A DNA stretch of 42,718 nt, taken from positions 1 through 42,718 of the forward strand of contig JAYFOA010000104.1 in assembly GCA_034933145.1 (NCBI GenBank). The letters are read 5' to 3'. The notes below the pieces were generated by a model. It did no database searches, was not told the DNA's origin, and saw only the letters and a program-made list of their open reading frames with translations. This DNA is from UBA4644 sp034933145. GTDB lineage: Bacteria; Bacillota; Clostridia; Oscillospirales; Butyricicoccaceae. The stretch's first letter is position 1; the number at the start of each line of letters is the position of its first letter. Shown one piece after another: positions 1 through 8,638 of the stretch. The position numbers were made by a program, and so were the translations under genes.

Positions 1-358
1 CGCTGTCGATGCTGTTGCTCACGCTGTCCGCACCCGCCACGGTAAAGAAGTCAGCTGCCACACCCGTCAGGGTATAGCCGGCCTTCGCCGTCAGGGTGAT
101 CGTCGCCGTATAGCTTGTGCTGGCCGCAAAGGTGGCGTCAGCAGGAGTCCAGGCGACAGTTCCTGTATACTGCGCGGTTTCCGTGATGGCGGTGACCGGT
201 GTCCCGTCTCTTACCGGTACGGTCACGCCCGTGATTGCCGCAATATCAATTATCGCATCCGCTGCCAGCACGGTTATGGGGAACATCGCGAATACCATGC
301 AAACAGAAAGCAGCCACGCCAAGCTCTTGTGGACTCTCGTCTTTTTTTCGCTATTCAT
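1..358 (-). CDS. Secreted repeat protein, N-terminal part (clipped by window edge)
   Basis: The reading frame starts at ATG 358-356, preceded by an AGGAAAGGA ribosome binding site, and runs open to position 1. The first 30 or so residues form a signal peptide: a KK/R start, a hydrophobic stretch (LAWLLSVCMVFAMFPITVLA) and a likely cut after AxA. A Thr/Ala-rich segment follows, with the style TYTATITLTAKAGYTLTG, typical of Ig-like or cell-surface repeat domains found in large Firmicute proteins that often carry SLH anchors. The C-terminus is outside the window, so anchoring and full function cannot be told. It follows cheB in the same direction but is probably a separate unit. No catalytic motif is visible. 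Confidence 0.75.
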   Translation of the reverse strand, partial: MNSEKKTRVHKSLAWLLSVCMVFAMFPITVLAADAIIDIAAITGVTVPVRDGTPVTAITETAQYTGTVAWTPADATFAASTSYTATITLTAKAGYTLTGVAADFFTVAGADSVSNSIDS

Positions 359-515
359 CCGCTTTTCCTTTCCTATTAAGCATTTCACACGCAGCGTCCA
401 TCGCGCATACGTATTCTTTCTTCCGCTTCACTCCGCTAAAAAGAATACAGGCTTTATCCGCCGTCGTCTAATCCCCCCCCATTTCCCCTGTATGACTTTG
501 ATATGCTTAACTATC
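359..515. other. Intergenic region between cheB and the secreted repeat protein gene
   Basis: This 157-base gap holds an eight-C run (G8 on the minus strand) and a 7-base inverted repeat, ATACAGG/CCTGTAT, with a long loop. A T-rich stretch follows the second arm on the minus strand. It could end the che transcript weakly. No convincing promoter was recognised. Confidence 0.3.
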
Positions 516-1589
516 CTATTTTTTAAGGCCGTGTTCGCCCTGTTCCGACGGCACTTCCCGTCGTGCCAGCGATACCATCATATCCGGAATCTTCGCCAGA
601 TCCATCTGATATTCAACGGCGCCGATATCGTATGCCACCTTTGGCATGCCGTAAACCACGCTGCTTTTCTCATCCTGACCAATCGTGCGGGCACCCTTTC
701 CCCTCATTTCCAGAAGTCCTTTGGCGCCGTCCGCACCCATCCCTGTCAGGATCACGCCTATAGCGTTCGCGCCCGCCTCCCGCGCTACCGACTGAAACAA
801 TACGTCTACTGACGGGCAGTGTCCATTTACCCTGGCGCCTTCAAAGCACTCCACCACATACCCGCCGGTCCGGCGGAGCAAACGCATATGCTGATTTCCC
901 GGAGCGATCAAAACGCGGCCGGGCTCCACCCGGTCTCCGGTTTCCGCCTCCTTAACGTTGAGACCGGTCTGCTTATCCAGCCTCTCAGAAAAAAGCCGGG
1001 AAAACACCGGAGGAATATGCTGTACGATGACGATTCCCGGAACGGTCGGCGGCAGCGCCTTCAGCACCTGATAAATCGCCTCCGTCCCTCCGGTAGACGC
1101 ACCGATGGCAAGCACCCGCCGCCGATCCGGAGACGCTCCAGCCGACAGCACCTGCCCTTCTGCCCGGGCCGGAGCGATCGGCCGTGTCAATTTGGCCACT
1201 GCAGCCACCTTGATCTTCCCTGCCAACTCCGCAATGAACGCCTCCATGGACTCGGGCTCGCCTTTTGCCGGCTTTCCCACGAACTCCACCGCACCGGCAT
1301 CCATCGCGTCCAGCACCGCTTCACTCACCGTACTGACGATGATGACCGGCAACTGATATTGCGGAAGCAGACGCCGGATGAACTCGATTCCATCCATCTT
1401 GGGCATATGTACGTCACAGGTCATAACGTCGGGCCGGAATTCGATTATCTTGTCCCGTGCATCAAACGCGTCCACCGCCTTTGCCACCACCTGGATTTCC
1501 GGGTCGGCGGAAAGACCTCTCGAGACGACCTCACGGAAAAGCATGCTGTCGTCTACGACCAATACCCTAATTTTTCGGGCTCGTGTCAT
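516..1589 (-). CDS. cheB: CheB, chemotaxis response regulator methylesterase/glutamine deamidase
   Basis: The 357-residue protein has a receiver domain followed by a CheB methylesterase domain, the usual length. In the receiver, VVDDS lies near residues 11-15, the phosphoryl-accepting Asp is about D59 (TCDVHMP) and the Lys is about K106. The esterase triad is visible as Ser about 165 in GASTGG, His about 191 in VQHIPP and Asp about 287 in LTGMGADGA. CheB removes methyl groups from receptors when phosphorylated by CheA, giving adaptation. It is the last gene of the che block, just after cheR. CheC and CheD are not seen nearby, so adaptation here may rest mainly on CheR/CheB plus the FliY phosphatase. 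Confidence 0.97.
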   Translation of the reverse strand: MTRARKIRVLVVDDSMLFREVVSRGLSADPEIQVVAKAVDAFDARDKIIEFRPDVMTCDVHMPKMDGIEFIRRLLPQYQLPVIIVSTVSEAVLDAMDAGAVEFVGKPAKGEPESMEAFIAELAGKIKVAAVAKLTRPIAPARAEGQVLSAGASPDRRRVLAIGASTGGTEAIYQVLKALPPTVPGIVIVQHIPPVFSRLFSERLDKQTGLNVKEAETGDRVEPGRVLIAPGNQHMRLLRRTGGYVVECFEGARVNGHCPSVDVLFQSVAREAGANAIGVILTGMGADGAKGLLEMRGKGARTIGQDEKSSVVYGMPKVAYDIGAVEYQMDLAKIPDMMVSLARREVPSEQGEHGLKK

Positions 1590-1615
1590 ATTTTCACCTC
1601 AAGCTCGCCATATCG

Positions 1616-2428
1616 TTAGATTTTCTGATAAGTCGCCGGCCGTATGTATTTATATTTCGACTCCCAGCTTGCGATTGATTCCGTATGACCGATCAGAAGA
1701 TAGCCACCGGGGGCCGTAATATCATAAAACCGGTTGACAAGGTCAGTCTTTGTCTTTTGATCAAAATAGATCATGACATTTCGACACAGAATCACATGAA
1801 ATTTTTTTCGAAATGCAAACCGGTCGCCCATCAGATTCAGCGGAGCGAACACTACCTGATTTCGGATGTTGCTTTTAACCTCCATATGCTCGCTGTCCAC
1901 CTGCGAAAAATAGTCCCGCTGCCATTCCGGCGGCAAATCGGTAAGCCGGCTGGTTTCATATATGCCGCGTTTGGCGATGCCCAACGCCTTTTCAGATATA
2001 TCGGTGGCAAGAATCGTTTTGTCCCACCAGTTTTTTTCCCTGAAGTATCCATCCAGAAGAAAAGCAAGCGTATACGCTTCCTCCCCGGTTGAGCACCCGG
2101 CACTCCATATACGCAGGTCGCGGTCGTTTACGCTTTGCTCCAGTGCAGGCAGCACGGCATCCTTTATAAATGCAAAATGTGAAGATTCCCGCATGAAATA
2201 GGTATAATTGGTTGTAATCTGATTGATCAGCGTTTTTTCCGCTTCACCGGAACGGTCACGCTCAAGATAAGAGCAATATTCAGAGAACGACTGAAATCCG
2301 TTTTTCTCCAGCACCCCATTCAGGCGTCCCGTCAAAAGCGCTCGCTTTTTTCCCTTTAAATTGATCACATAGTTTTTGTATATATATTCCGATAAGTGTA
2401 CAAATTCATTGTCCGTTATTTCGACCAT
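1616..2428 (-). CDS. cheR: CheR, chemotaxis protein-glutamate O-methyltransferase
   Basis: The protein of about 270 residues has the alpha-helical CheR N-domain and a SAM-binding Rossmann domain. The SAM motif is WSAGCSTGEEAYTLA, and the late motif is LCRNVMIYFD. It methylates receptor glutamates using S-adenosylmethionine. The ATG at 2428 is chosen because AAGGA lies nine bases upstream; a TTG two codons earlier sits too close to that site. It lies between the MCP gene and cheB, so adaptation enzymes and receptor are made together. A strong hairpin separates it from the MCP gene. Confidence 0.96.
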   Translation of the reverse strand: MVEITDNEFVHLSEYIYKNYVINLKGKKRALLTGRLNGVLEKNGFQSFSEYCSYLERDRSGEAEKTLINQITTNYTYFMRESSHFAFIKDAVLPALEQSVNDRDLRIWSAGCSTGEEAYTLAFLLDGYFREKNWWDKTILATDISEKALGIAKRGIYETSRLTDLPPEWQRDYFSQVDSEHMEVKSNIRNQVVFAPLNLMGDRFAFRKKFHVILCRNVMIYFDQKTKTDLVNRFYDITAPGGYLLIGHTESIASWESKYKYIRPATYQKI

Positions 2429-2451
2429 CTGCAACCGTCCTTATATTGCCA

Positions 2452-2483
2452 TCAGCGGGAGAACCTTCGTGTTCCCCCGCTGA
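2452..2483 (-). terminator. Intercistronic hairpin between MCP gene and cheR
   Basis: A 13-base inverted repeat (2452-2464 with 2471-2483) forms a stem with one G-U wobble and a six-base loop. No U-run follows on the minus strand, so it is not a typical intrinsic terminator. It may protect the mcp 3' end or lower cheR-cheB expression. Confidence 0.5.
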
Positions 2484-2506
2484 CGCAGATGAAATCTCTC
2501 CCAAGA

Positions 2507-4186
2507 TCAGGGAAGATATTTGCCGTAAGACGCGTCGCCAAGATTGATGGAGACGGGCTGTTTGTCATCATCGCTGTGATCTTCTTTTTCTTGTTCTTCC
2601 GTTTCTTCTTCGGAATTGGAACCGCCGTATTGCTTCTTAAGCCGGAATTGCCCGATCATCCCCTTGAGCATTTCCGCCTGACCGGACAGCTGCTCACTGG
2701 CCGCGGCACTTTCTTCCGCCGTTGCGGAGTTCGTCTGGATAACATCAGAAACCTGGGAAATGGCTTTATTGATCTGGGAAATCCCCGCCGATTGCTCATT
2801 GGAGGCAACCGCCAGCTGGCCTACCAGATCTGCCGCCTTGGTGACGCCATCGGCAATTTTTTCCAACGACGCCGCGGTCGAGCTAGCGATCCGGGTGCCG
2901 CCCTCTGCCTTTTTAATCGAGCCTTCAATCAGATCTGTCGTTTCACTGGCCGCCTTGGCGCTGCGGGCCGCAAGATTCCGCACCTCTTCGGCGACAACGG
3001 CAAATCCCTTGCCGTGCTGTCCTGCACGGGCCGCCTCCACCGCAGCATTGAGAGCCAGGATGTTGGTCTGAAATGCGATATCATCGATGGCCTTGATGAT
3101 CTTGGAAATGCTGGTAGAGGCTTCGTTGATGTCCTCCATCGCCTTCAGCATGCTCTTCATCTGCTCAATTCCCTGTGTTGCATCCTTCTTTGCCTGCAGC
3201 GAAATCTCGCTTGCCTCATCGGCGCGGCCGGCATTTTGATGCGTCTGCACGGAAATCTGTTCCAGCGAGGCTGTTAACTCCTCCACTGAACTAGCCTGTT
3301 CTGTGGCGCCCTGAGAAAGCGCCTGGCTCGATGATGCGACCTGATGGGAGCCGTAGGCCACCTGCTCCGCTGATGTACGAATTGAGCTGGCAAAGGTGTT
3401 CAAATTGGCAATCATCCGGCCAAAAGCTTCGGAAAGCTGTCCGATTTCGTCCTTGCTGCAATAGGTAATCTCCACATCCAGGTCATTATCGGCAATTTTG
3501 TTTGCGACTTCGACCATCTCATGCATCGGCTTGCTCACCTGCCGGCTCATAAAAAAGCCCATTCCGACTGCAGCCAGAACACTGACTCCCATCAAACCAA
3601 ACATAATGACTTTGGCTGTCGTCGCGGCAGTCTTGTTTTCGTCGGCAGTTTTTTCCGCAGCCTGCAGCTTGTAGTTCGCCATTGCCTCGATCGCGGCCTC
3701 TTCTGCCGCAGCCGCCTCTCCGACAGACCCTTTCAGCAGCTTGTCCGCTTCGTTGTCATAATTGGACTTTGCAAAGGTGATCAGTGTCTCCAGCCCTTCC
3801 AGATAAGTTTCGCGGACGGCTAAGAACTGCGCGTACAGATCCTTCATGTCCTGATCATCATCACTGACCAGCTTTTCAAGGTCTGTAACCTGATTCCCAA
3901 ACTGATTCCGCAGCTCGGTCAGCTCATCGACCGAGCTGTTGATCTCTGAAGTGGCATAGGCAGTCACCATATCCCGGGACTTCACCTGCACCTGCTGAAA
4001 CAGCAGCCGCATGGTGGAAAGGGAACTGATTGGCTTTGTGATGTGCTCGTACATAAATGTATCTTTCGCTGTGATCTGACTGACGAAAACAACCCCGGTG
4101 CCAGATACAAGTCCGGTGATAATCGCCATCAGCAAAAACATCGCAATCAATTTTTTCCCGAGGTTCATGTTGCGAAACCACGCCAT
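2507..4186 (-). CDS. Methyl-accepting chemotaxis protein
   Basis: The 559-residue receptor starts at ATG 4186, seven bases after AGAGGTG; the longer open frame upstream lacks such a site. TM1 lies near residues 11-36, an all-helical periplasm-facing sensor (4HB style) fills about 40-190, TM2 lies near 191-213 and HAMP near 214-265. The conserved signalling tip reads IAFQTNILALNAAVEAARA and is followed by GFAVVAEEVRNLA. The cytoplasmic part has Gln/Glu-rich methylation helices. No C-terminal CheR-tethering pentapeptide is seen; the tail is acidic instead. It is the only receptor gene in the window, so its ligand may matter for the main behaviour of the cell, but the ligand cannot be read from sequence. 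Confidence 0.95.
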   Translation of the reverse strand: MAWFRNMNLGKKLIAMFLLMAIITGLVSGTGVVFVSQITAKDTFMYEHITKPISSLSTMRLLFQQVQVKSRDMVTAYATSEINSSVDELTELRNQFGNQVTDLEKLVSDDDQDMKDLYAQFLAVRETYLEGLETLITFAKSNYDNEADKLLKGSVGEAAAAEEAAIEAMANYKLQAAEKTADENKTAATTAKVIMFGLMGVSVLAAVGMGFFMSRQVSKPMHEMVEVANKIADNDLDVEITYCSKDEIGQLSEAFGRMIANLNTFASSIRTSAEQVAYGSHQVASSSQALSQGATEQASSVEELTASLEQISVQTHQNAGRADEASEISLQAKKDATQGIEQMKSMLKAMEDINEASTSISKIIKAIDDIAFQTNILALNAAVEAARAGQHGKGFAVVAEEVRNLAARSAKAASETTDLIEGSIKKAEGGTRIASSTAASLEKIADGVTKAADLVGQLAVASNEQSAGISQINKAISQVSDVIQTNSATAEESAAASEQLSGQAEMLKGMIGQFRLKKQYGGSNSEEETEEQEKEDHSDDDKQPVSINLGDASYGKYLP

Positions 4187-4345
4187 AGTAACACCTCTTC
4201 TATTGAATATATAATGGAAGCCTCTTGCTATGGAAGCTTCGCACTTGTGAAACCATTTTCGGCAGTTTGAAAAAAAAATCTCTCTTCCCGGCTTGTCCTT
4301 TTTCTTCCGGTGCAGCCGGATCGCATTAAAAAAGGATTTATCCAC

Positions 4346-4873
4346 TTATACGCCTGCTTTCACGCTTTGCTTGGCCGTCTCCGCAGCCCCGGAAATATTG
4401 GAGAATTCTTCTTCGTTTAAAAGCTTGTCACAGTCCAGCAGCATTTTGATTCCGCCGCCGGCCTTGGCGATACCGCGGATATATCGGTTCCTCGTCACGT
4501 AATATTCCGGCGGCGGTGCGATTTCCTCTTCCGGAATGGTCAGAACTTCCGAGACGCGATCCACGATCAGGCCGACGGAAAGATCCATCATCTCCACGAC
4601 AATAATGCAGGTGCGGTCATTATATTCCATCGGCTGCTTGCGGAACCGAAGCCGGACATCCATCACCGGAAGCACCTTTCCGCGCAAATTAATCACGCCG
4701 CGGATAAACCCGGGGGTCTCCGGCACGGGGGTGATTTTCTGAATGCCGATAATCTCCGTGACGATGCGGATCTCCAACCCATAAGTCTCCTCGTCCACCC
4801 GGAAGGTCAGAAACCGATCCCTTTGTGTGTCCTCCTCCAGTTCCTCTGTCCCGTCCATCAGCAGCTCTTCCAT
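4346..4873 (-). CDS. cheW: CheW, chemotaxis coupling protein
   Basis: The 175-residue protein consists mostly of one CheW (SH3-like) domain, with FLTFRVDEETYGLEI near the start and VINLRGKVLPVMDVR in the middle. It bridges receptors and CheA in arrays at the membrane. The ATG at 4873 is preferred because GGAGG lies seven bases upstream. The N-terminal tail is unusually acidic. It follows cheA and precedes the receptor gene. Confidence 0.96.
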   Translation of the reverse strand: MEELLMDGTEELEEDTQRDRFLTFRVDEETYGLEIRIVTEIIGIQKITPVPETPGFIRGVINLRGKVLPVMDVRLRFRKQPMEYNDRTCIIVVEMMDLSVGLIVDRVSEVLTIPEEEIAPPPEYYVTRNRYIRGIAKAGGGIKMLLDCDKLLNEEEFSNISGAAETAKQSVKAGV

Positions 4874-4923
4874 GCGTTTTCCTCCGTTTTTTCGATCATA
4901 TTCCCCACTTCCCCAGGGAGGCT

Positions 4924-6933
4924 TCACATCCGTGCCGCCATGATCCCGCCGGTATCCAAGATCAGGCTGATTTGTCCGTCGCCCAATAGCGTGCAGCCGG
5001 AAAGACCGCGGATCTTTTTCAGGTATTTCGGCATCGCCTTTACCACGACTTCCTGCTGCCCCAAAAGTTCATCCGCCAACAGGCAGACCGCATTGTCTCC
5101 GTTTTCAACCATAATCAGAATACCGTCGGCTGGATCGTCACTGTCAACCGGGATCCGGAACAGACGGCTTAAGCGGACAATGGGGTAGCACTTTCCACGA
5201 ACCATGATCATTTCATTGCCGTCAGGATCGAAGAATGTCTCATTTGGCGCGGGACGGAATGACTCACGGATATTCGTAATCGGAATGGTATATAGGGCCT
5301 TCCCCACGCGAAGGTTCATTCCCTCCACGATGGCGAGCGTCAGGGGGAACCGCATGATGAACATGGTGCCCTTTCCTTTGGCGCTCTCTACCGTGACTCT
5401 TCCGCCTACTTCTTCTATGTTCTTCATCACCACATCCAGGCCGACGCCGCGGCCGGAAAACTCGGTAATCGCTTCTTTGGTGGAAAAGCCCGGGATAAAG
5501 ATCAGGGAAAATACTTCCCGGGCGGTCATATCCTCCGCCGGCTTGGTAAGCAATCCCCGTTCTGCAGCTCGTTTCAGGATCTTCTCCCTGTCCAGCCCTT
5601 TTCCGTCATCACGGACGATCAGTACGATTTCGCTCCCATCATTCCGCGCTTCCAGCTTGACCGTGCCGTGCTCAGACTTTCCGCAGGCACGCCGTTCCTC
5701 CGGACTCTCTATCCCGTGATCGAGCGAGTTACGAACCAGATGCATCAGCGGATCGCCGATATGATCGATAATATTCTTATCGACCTCGGTATCCGCGCCC
5801 ACAAGCTTCAGGTCTACATTTTTTCCCAGCTTGCGGTTCATGTCCCGGACAATGCGGCTCATCCGCTGAAAGGTTGCCGTCAGCGGCACCATGCGGACCG
5901 ACATAACAAGGTCCTGCATCTCACCTGTGATCTTTTTCAGCTGCCGGGCCGCCTTTTGAAAGTTTTCCAGCGGAAGGCCTCTGAGATCCGGATTATATAA
6001 TACCATTGCCTCAGCAATGACCAGTTCTCCCAAAAGGTCCATCAGCCCGTCCAGCCTGCCAACATTAACGCTGATCATCCCTCCGGCGGAAGCGGCGGCG
6101 CCGGGTTTTTCCGGCACACGCTGCTCCTGCTCGCGCACAGGGACGTCAGACTGCTCTGCGCTTGTTCCGTCCGACTGGGTCGATGTTTCCTCGGTAAGGA
6201 TCAGATCCTTCAGAAATACCTGCCGCGAAAAAAACCGTGCCATCTCCTCGCGCGTTTGATCGGTAGAAAAGCATACGGAAAGGCCATGATCCCGGATGGC
6301 TTCAGCACTCTCCTCTCCGTCGAGGTTTTCCGGAGAATGGGAAAGTACAGCAGAAAGCGCCTCCAGCTTGTGAAGAACATCAAACGCGCGGATATTCTCC
6401 ATCATGCAGCCTTCCTCAAAAGAAAAGGCCGCGGTAAACTTGTGGGCACCCGCTTTCCCATTGGAAAGTTCCCCGGACGCACAGGTTGAAGCCGCCGCCG
6501 GTTTTTCTGCCTTTTCCTTTCCATCTCCCCTAAGGCTTTGCGCAAAGGTAGAGACGCGATCTTTCAACGCGGCCGGCACACTGCCTGCCTTTTCCCCGGC
6601 CTTCAGCCGATCGATTTCTCCCTTAAAATAATCGATGCCGGAAAGAGCCAGATCGGAAAGTGACTCTGCGTCATAAGCCGCTTTATGATTTTCCCTCAGA
6701 ACGGAAAACAGATCTTCCAGCTTATGCGCAAAATGAGACATACCATCAAACTGCATCATGGCTGCAGAGCCCTTGATCGTATGCATGACCCTGAAAATCT
6801 CATCGACCATCTCTTTTGTATATGGGGCCGACTGCTCATTGTTTAGTATCAGCTGTTCCATCTGCTCCAGATTCTGGGTCGTCTCAAATATAAACAGATC
6901 AAACAATGAATCATTCGAAACATCGGTTGGCAA
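4924..6933 (-). CDS. cheA: CheA, chemotaxis histidine kinase
   Basis: The 669-residue protein has all five expected parts. The Hpt domain carries the phosphorylated His at about 51 (MHTIKGSA). A CheY-binding P2 region lies near 165-245 (SFEEGCMMENIRAF). The dimerisation domain lies near 290-350. The ATPase domain has the N-box LMHLVRNSLDHGIE, then DDGKGLD and GRGVGLDVV. A CheW-like P5 ends the protein. It autophosphorylates and passes phosphate to CheY and CheB. The start is TTG at 6933 with GGGGGGA six bases upstream; no ATG or GTG fits better. Confidence 0.97.
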   Translation of the reverse strand: MPTDVSNDSLFDLFIFETTQNLEQMEQLILNNEQSAPYTKEMVDEIFRVMHTIKGSAAMMQFDGMSHFAHKLEDLFSVLRENHKAAYDAESLSDLALSGIDYFKGEIDRLKAGEKAGSVPAALKDRVSTFAQSLRGDGKEKAEKPAAASTCASGELSNGKAGAHKFTAAFSFEEGCMMENIRAFDVLHKLEALSAVLSHSPENLDGEESAEAIRDHGLSVCFSTDQTREEMARFFSRQVFLKDLILTEETSTQSDGTSAEQSDVPVREQEQRVPEKPGAAASAGGMISVNVGRLDGLMDLLGELVIAEAMVLYNPDLRGLPLENFQKAARQLKKITGEMQDLVMSVRMVPLTATFQRMSRIVRDMNRKLGKNVDLKLVGADTEVDKNIIDHIGDPLMHLVRNSLDHGIESPEERRACGKSEHGTVKLEARNDGSEIVLIVRDDGKGLDREKILKRAAERGLLTKPAEDMTAREVFSLIFIPGFSTKEAITEFSGRGVGLDVVMKNIEEVGGRVTVESAKGKGTMFIMRFPLTLAIVEGMNLRVGKALYTIPITNIRESFRPAPNETFFDPDGNEMIMVRGKCYPIVRLSRLFRIPVDSDDPADGILIMVENGDNAVCLLADELLGQQEVVVKAMPKYLKKIRGLSGCTLLGDGQISLILDTGGIMAARM

Positions 6934-6964
6934 TGTGATCCCCCCTGTTCCAGTTTTGGCAACG

Positions 6965-7333
6965 CTATGCCAGCAAGCTATTCAAGGTCCCGACAATAAA
7001 ATCTTCCTTGTATGGCTTGACAATGAACGACTGCGCCCCGCTTAAAATCGCCTCGCGCACAAGGGCCTCCTGCCCCATGGCGGAAACCATAACGACCTTG
7101 GCGGCAGGATCGCGCTCACGAATGGCTTTCAGCGCCTCGATCCCCGTCATCTCCGGCATGGTGATGTCCATCGTCACCAAATCAGGACGAAGTTCCAGGT
7201 ACTTTTCAACCCCTACCTGACCATTTTCGGCTTCTCCTACAACTTCAAAGCCATTTTTCTCAAGAACCTTTTTTATCGACATCCGCATAAAGGCAGCGTC
7301 GTCAACAACCAGCACGGTGGACAAATGCGGCAT
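6965..7333 (-). CDS. cheY: CheY, single-domain chemotaxis response regulator (che block copy)
   Basis: The 122-residue receiver has the acidic pair VVDDA near residues 11-12, the phosphoryl-accepting Asp at about 56 (VTMDITMPEM), Ser about 84 and Lys about 106. There is no output domain. Phospho-CheY binds the FliM N-terminus and changes rotation. AGGAAGG lies just before the ATG. A second CheY (25929-26300) lies in the flagellar block. Lying beside cheA suggests this one is the main kinase substrate, but that is inference. Confidence 0.93.
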   Translation of the reverse strand: MPHLSTVLVVDDAAFMRMSIKKVLEKNGFEVVGEAENGQVGVEKYLELRPDLVTMDITMPEMTGIEALKAIRERDPAAKVVMVSAMGQEALVREAILSGAQSFIVKPYKEDFIVGTLNSLLA

Positions 7334-7366
7334 CTCCCTTCCTATAATTCCGATAGCTTATCCATT

Positions 7367-8440
7367 CTATATGTCTACAATTTGGGTAATTGTTATATTC
7401 AGATACTGCATATCGTTGTAAAGGTCATAATATATCGGTATCTCCGAGTCACAGATTATCTGCACACGCGGGCGAATGGAGCACCCCGGATGATTCTCCA
7501 CCACGACGGCCTGTAACCCATTGCTCAATTGGACGGTGGTTCCCACTGGATACGGGACAATTCGTTTTGCAAATGAACTTACCACGTCCGGATCAAATAA
7601 TGAGCCGGAACCGCCCATCACGTATTCCATCCCTTCAGAGGGAAGCAGACGACGCCGATACGGCCGATCGGAGGTAAGCGCATCATAAACGTCCGCCACG
7701 GCGGCGATCCGCCCAAATTCCGGAATTTTGTCACCCGATAGCTGATTTGGGTATCCGCTTCCGTCAAATTTTTCGTGGTGAGTCAGCACGGTAATGTTGG
7801 ATTCAACAGGAATGTCCCACTGCTCCTTTAAATATTCGCTTCCCTTTAGGCTGTGGGCCTTTACCTGCTCAAATTCATCGGCCGTCAACGCCCCGGGCTT
7901 ACTGAGGATTTCCTTGGGAACGAAAACCTTTCCGATATCATGCAGAAGGGTTCCGAGGCCCAACTGATAAAGTTCTCTTTTATTGAGCCCTATTCCATAG
8001 CCGAGAATGACCGATATGACCGACACATTGACCGAGTGATAATAAGTATAATCGTCAAATTCCTTCAGATCGGTCATGTTGACAGATACGTTACGATTGG
8101 AAGTGATCTCCTGCACAATCTCATTCGTAATGTGCATTGCACCGTTCAATATGTCCTTTTTAGAGAAGTAATCCCGATCATACTCAATTTGCTTGAACAA
8201 TGTCTTCAGTGTTTTTACCGCTTTGCTCCGAAGGTGAATGCTGATCGCAGTGTCCGGCTCCAGATCTTCTGAATCCTTATCTGCGACATACACGCCCTGA
8301 TACTTGAGAAAACGGATTCTGTTGATTTCGATCGGTGACAGAACCGTTCCTTTGGCGAGCATCAATTCGTTTCCGAACCCATACAGATCTTTTCCTACGA
8401 TCATCCCGGGTTTCAAACAGAAGGACGGTATAAATCTCAT
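7367..8440 (-). CDS. HD-GYP domain protein, probable cyclic-di-GMP phosphodiesterase
   Basis: The 357-residue protein has a unique N-terminal part (about 1-120) and an HD-GYP domain (about 125-300). Signature residues are present: H135 in YYHSVN, HD at about 167-168 in LLHDIGK, HHE at 221-223, GYP at about 229-231 and D250 in VADVYDAL. Proteins of this family break c-di-GMP to pGpG or GMP, and the intact GYP motif supports activity. No membrane segment or receiver domain is seen. AGGTGA precedes the ATG. It opens the che block directly after the flagellin cluster, which links second-messenger turnover with motility. The flgB leader carries a c-di-GMP riboswitch, so this enzyme may feed back on its own regulon. 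Confidence 0.93.
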   Translation of the reverse strand: MRFIPSFCLKPGMIVGKDLYGFGNELMLAKGTVLSPIEINRIRFLKYQGVYVADKDSEDLEPDTAISIHLRSKAVKTLKTLFKQIEYDRDYFSKKDILNGAMHITNEIVQEITSNRNVSVNMTDLKEFDDYTYYHSVNVSVISVILGYGIGLNKRELYQLGLGTLLHDIGKVFVPKEILSKPGALTADEFEQVKAHSLKGSEYLKEQWDIPVESNITVLTHHEKFDGSGYPNQLSGDKIPEFGRIAAVADVYDALTSDRPYRRRLLPSEGMEYVMGGSGSLFDPDVVSSFAKRIVPYPVGTTVQLSNGLQAVVVENHPGCSIRPRVQIICDSEIPIYYDLYNDMQYLNITITQIVDI

Positions 8441-8463
8441 ATTTCACCTATCCCAAAGATCAT

Positions 8464-8535
8464 CTATTGTGGCGGCCGATAAGCCGGAATATAGAGAATC
8501 ATGCCAAAAGAATACGATGTGAATTCTTTTGACAT
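8464..8535 (-). CDS. Possible 23-residue leader peptide before the HD-GYP gene
   Basis: A small frame starts at ATG 8535, three bases after GGAGG, and ends 23 bases before the HD-GYP start. The peptide begins MSKEFTSYSF and ends AYRPPQ. The ribosome site is close but tight, and the frame contains a perfect inverted repeat. I do not recognise the peptide. It may be chance. Confidence 0.25.
   Translation of the reverse strand: MSKEFTSYSFGMILYIPAYRPPQ
8505..8531. repeat. Perfect 9-base inverted repeat upstream of the HD-GYP gene
   Basis: CAAAAGAAT and ATTCTTTTG are separated by nine bases, giving 18-base centre spacing. This suits a dimeric repressor operator or a small RNA hairpin. It lies 65 bases before the HD-GYP start, in the only sizeable gap between the flagellin and che blocks. 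Confidence 0.4.
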
Positions 8536-8561
8536 AATCCTCCATACATCGGTTTCGGACG

Positions 8562-8601
8562 GCCATCTGCCGGGGGCCGGGGAATTGTCCCGACAGATGG
8601 C
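8562..8601 (-). terminator. Hairpin downstream of the last flagellin gene
   Basis: A 13-base inverted repeat (8562-8574 with 8589-8601, one mismatch) follows the stop of the final flagellin gene by about 37 bases. The loop is G/C-rich. No clear U-run follows on the minus strand, so it may act as a processing or stabilising 3' stem as much as a terminator. Confidence 0.45.
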
Positions 8602-8638
8602 TTGGCTTCTGACTTTTATAAAATGTATGCTTTCTCGG

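Noticed and set aside
473..480. C8 run as a phase-variable switch
   Set aside because: It lies in an intergenic gap about 115 bases from the nearest start, with no promoter spacing seen to depend on it.
4311..4325. TCCGG-CCGGA hairpin after cheW as a terminator
   Set aside because: The stem has only five pairs and no T-run follows on the minus strand.
8475..8482. GCCGATAA on the plus strand, like an enteric sigma-28 -10 box
   Set aside because: No TAAA-like box at the right distance, and it would point toward genes on the opposite strand.
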